Assembly (NCBI GenBank): GCA_963749485.1
Contig: CAVVMV010000010.1
Span: 1 to 30,838 of the forward strand
Direction: 5' to 3'
Length of the DNA stretch: 30,838 nt
From: JAZGGS01 sp963749485
GTDB taxonomy: Bacteria; Bacteroidota; Ignavibacteria; Ignavibacteriales; Ignavibacteriaceae
Shown: positions 29,398-30,838 of the stretch, piece by piece
Layout: each line of letters starts with the position of its first letter
Position numbering within the stretch: position 1 is the stretch's first letter
Notes under the pieces: generated by a model
Told to the model about the DNA's origin: nothing
Database searches by the model: none
Seen by the model: the letters and a program-made list of their open reading frames with translations, nothing else
Program-made: the position numbers and the translations under genes

Positions 29398-29838
29398 TTA
29401 TTGGATTTTCTCAGGTTCACTGTTTAATTTCTCATTTTTATCTTCACTTATTTTGGTCTCTTTAACAACAGGTTCGGTTGCTGCTTTTTCTTCTTCCTGT
29501 AAAGCGGCTGCCTGTATCTTGCTCTGTTCGATCTGCTCCAGGGCATCTTTGTTCAGTTTAAGAGTAAGATACCTTAAAACACTTTCATCCAGTTGGAAAA
29601 ATCTTTCGAGCTTTGAGACTATATCAGGCGAGGAATTGTATCTAAAAATAAGATAATATCCGATTTTGCTTTTTTTAACCATGTACGCCAATCGTTTCCT
29701 TCCCCAATCTTCAATCTCCAGAACTTCACCCCCGTTGCTGGTAATGGTTTCTTTAATGCGGTTTGTGATGTTCCCAATTTGGTCATCTTCTAATGAAGCA
29801 TTTATTAGCACTGCACTTTCATAGACTTGTGTTTTCAT
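29398..29838 (-). CDS. rpsF: Ribosomal protein bS6
   Basis: 146 residues. KTQVYESAVLINASLEDDQI, the GGEVLEIEDWGRKRLAYMVK block and KIGYYLIFRYNSSPDIVSKL are diagnostic, followed by FFQLDESVLRYLTLKL. A charged C-terminal tail of about 40 residues (EEEKAATEPVVKETKISEDK) extends beyond the usual bS6 domain. A TTG codon sits directly before the ATG at 29838. The ATG is chosen because it stands nine bases after a very strong Shine-Dalgarno (GGGAGGTGA). First gene of the operon with ssb, rpsR and rplI. The inverted repeat upstream may lie in its leader. Confidence 0.96.
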   Translation of the reverse strand: MKTQVYESAVLINASLEDDQIGNITNRIKETITSNGGEVLEIEDWGRKRLAYMVKKSKIGYYLIFRYNSSPDIVSKLERFFQLDESVLRYLTLKLNKDALEQIEQSKIQAAALQEEEKAATEPVVKETKISEDKNEKLNSEPEKIQ

Positions 29839-29847
29839 CAATGTCTA

Positions 29848-29856
29848 TCACCTCCC
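29848..29856 (-). promoter_or_regulatory. Very strong Shine-Dalgarno of rpsF (GGGAGGTGA)
   Basis: Read on the minus strand this is GGGAGGTGA, nearly full complementarity to the 16S 3' end. It is nine bases from the ATG at 29838 and six from the TTG at 29841, which supports the ATG start. Many Bacteroidota genes lack such a strong site. Confidence 0.75.
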
Positions 29857-29869
29857 TATGGTCAATTAG

Positions 29870-29893
29870 GCCCTTATTTTAATAAATAAGAGC
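29870..29893 (-). repeat. Inverted repeat in the leader of rpsF
   Basis: GCCCTTATTT at 29870-29879 faces AAATAAGAGC at 29884-29893, giving a stem of about ten pairs with one mismatch. It lies 14 bases upstream of the rpsF Shine-Dalgarno. No T run follows, so it is a poor terminator for the pyrophosphatase gene. It could be a leader structure for autoregulation by bS6:bS18, although the CCG element of known bS6:bS18 leader motifs is not evident. Confidence 0.35.
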
Positions 29894-29930
29894 AGGGTTG
29901 ATAAATAATTCAATTAAAATGTTAAGAAAT

Positions 29931-30838
29931 TTATTTAATTATTGGCGCAATAACAAGTGCAATTACAGCCATTAACTTTATTAAAATATTAAGTGATGGT
30001 CCTGAAGTATCTTTAAACGGATCTCCAACGGTATCTCCAACTACTGCTGCTTTATGTGGTTCAGAACCTTTAGCGTAATGTGTGCCATTAAATTCAATTC
30101 CTTCTTCAAACATCTTTTTAGCATTATCCCATGCACCACCGGCATTAGATTGAAAGATAGCCATTAGAACGCCGGTTACAGTAACACCTGCAAGCAATCC
30201 ACCCAACATTTCCGCTCCGCCTAACATACCAATTAGAACCGGTGATAAAATAGCAAGAAGTCCTGGTAATACCATTTTTCTAATTGCAGCTTTGGTCGAA
30301 ATTTCCACACACTTACCATACTCTGCAACTCCATCTGCCTGTTCGAATGTTTTAACATCATCCGAAGACCACTCTTCTTTTTCCTTTCCTTCATTTCTTT
30401 TCATTACCTCGAGTGCTTTAGTAAGAGCAGGAATTGATTTAAACTGCCTTCTTACTTCTTCAATCATTGCCATAGCTGCCTGACCAACTGCGCTCATTGC
30501 AAGTGCAGAGAAGAGGAAAGGGAGCATTCCTCCTAAAAACAAGCCAGCCATAACCGGCGCCTTGGAAATATCTATAGATTTGATGCCTGCTGAGGTCATA
30601 TAAGCACCAAACAATGCAAGCGCTGTAAGTGCTGCGGATCCTATTGCAAAACCTTTACCAATAGCTGCTGTTGTATTACCCACAGCATCAAGTTTATCAG
30701 TTCTTTGTCTTACCTCTTTAGGAAGCTCTGACATTTCTGCAATACCGCCAGCATTATCTGAAATAGGACCATATGCATCAACAGCAAGCTGAATTCCTGT
30801 ATTAGAAAGCATTCCAACTGCAGCAATTGCAATTCCGT
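29931..30838 (-). CDS. hppA: Membrane-bound pyrophosphatase, K+-dependent type, C-terminal part
   Basis: The last ~300 residues of an integral membrane ion-pumping pyrophosphatase. The gene runs off the right edge, and the visible frame continues upstream of the first internal Met (GIAIAAVGMLSNTG). It couples PPi hydrolysis to H+ or Na+ transport. DAYGPISDNAGGIAEM and DKLDAVGNTTAAIGKGFAIG are the diagnostic blocks. The Ala after GNTT (rather than Lys) marks the K+-dependent subgroup. AAVVGDTVGDPFKDTSGPSL near the end is the last catalytic/gate block. Whether it pumps Na+ or H+ depends on a Glu position in an N-terminal helix outside the window. It stops 92 bases before the rpsF ATG on the same strand, with no clear terminator between. 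Confidence 0.95.
   Translation of the reverse strand, partial: GIAIAAVGMLSNTGIQLAVDAYGPISDNAGGIAEMSELPKEVRQRTDKLDAVGNTTAAIGKGFAIGSAALTALALFGAYMTSAGIKSIDISKAPVMAGLFLGGMLPFLFSALAMSAVGQAAMAMIEEVRRQFKSIPALTKALEVMKRNEGKEKEEWSSDDVKTFEQADGVAEYGKCVEISTKAAIRKMVLPGLLAILSPVLIGMLGGAEMLGGLLAGVTVTGVLMAIFQSNAGGAWDNAKKMFEEGIEFNGTHYAKGSEPHKAAVVGDTVGDPFKDTSGPSLNILIKLMAVIALVIAPIIK

Noticed and set aside
29870..29893. Inverted repeat as rho-independent terminator of the pyrophosphatase gene
   Set aside because: No T run follows on the minus strand; it is listed as an inverted repeat instead.
1..30838. CRISPR arrays, insertion sequences or phage genes
   Set aside because: No regularly spaced repeats, transposase, integrase or structural phage proteins are seen in any frame.

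Overview
The window is an AT-rich bacterial chromosome segment. It is packed with genes on both strands, and no stretch over about 250 bases lacks a gene. The most likely source is the Bacteroidota/FCB group, on the Ignavibacteria/Chlorobi side. Pointers are an S46 dipeptidyl-peptidase, a DUF2911 protein, a GH3/beta-lactamase fusion of the Bacteroidota type, candidate TAnnTTTG -7 promoter boxes, and an rpsF-ssb-rpsR-rplI ribosomal operon. This placement is inferred from gene content, not from a phylogeny. There are no rRNA or tRNA genes, CRISPR arrays or mobile elements.

Layout. (1) 1-7093, + strand: a tightly packed cell-wall recycling cluster. It holds the end of a BadF-type amino-sugar kinase, an AmpG-like muropeptide permease, a serine beta-lactamase-like hydrolase, a secreted GH3 N-acetylglucosaminidase fused to a second beta-lactamase-like domain, a nitrilase-superfamily amidase and a DoxX-like membrane protein. 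Several neighbours overlap or abut. (2) 7287-12605, + strand: a large secreted Asp-box/BNR (sortilin-like) protein, a free-standing threonyl-tRNA synthetase editing-domain protein, a spondin-domain lipoprotein and a small exported, possibly beta-barrel protein. (3) 12619-17527, - strand: two secreted peptidases (S9 and S46) separated by a terminator, then a small eight-cysteine zinc-ribbon protein. (4) 17732-20925: a phosphomannomutase/phosphoglucomutase (+) facing a DUF2911 protein and a class V aminotransferase (-). (5) 21125-26960, + strand: a Lon-like AAA+ protease overlapping a heavily broken pyruvate kinase, an AmrS-type radical SAM enzyme and a short-chain dehydrogenase. (6) 26978-30838: TsaC (-), ribosomal protein bL28 (+), the bS6-SSB-bS18-bL9 operon (-), and the C-terminal part of a membrane pyrophosphatase (-).

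Together, region 1 imports and dismantles muropeptides: AmpG brings them in, the GH3 enzyme removes GlcNAc, and the kinase phosphorylates the freed sugar. Regions 2-3 encode exported proteins that probably act on external protein or glycan. Regions 5-6 are mostly housekeeping.

A major caveat is that most long genes from 1 to about 25,700 carry single-base indels, roughly 35 or more in total. Homology continues in another frame across each one, which looks like uncorrected long-read sequencing error rather than real gene decay. Broken genes are therefore annotated as one CDS across the frameshifts. The pyruvate kinase at 23577-25055 is by far the worst. No clearly new multi-gene system is evident. 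The most interesting candidates are the GH3 fusion whose beta-lactamase domain has lost its catalytic motifs, and the free-standing ThrRS editing-domain homologue that lacks the expected lysine.
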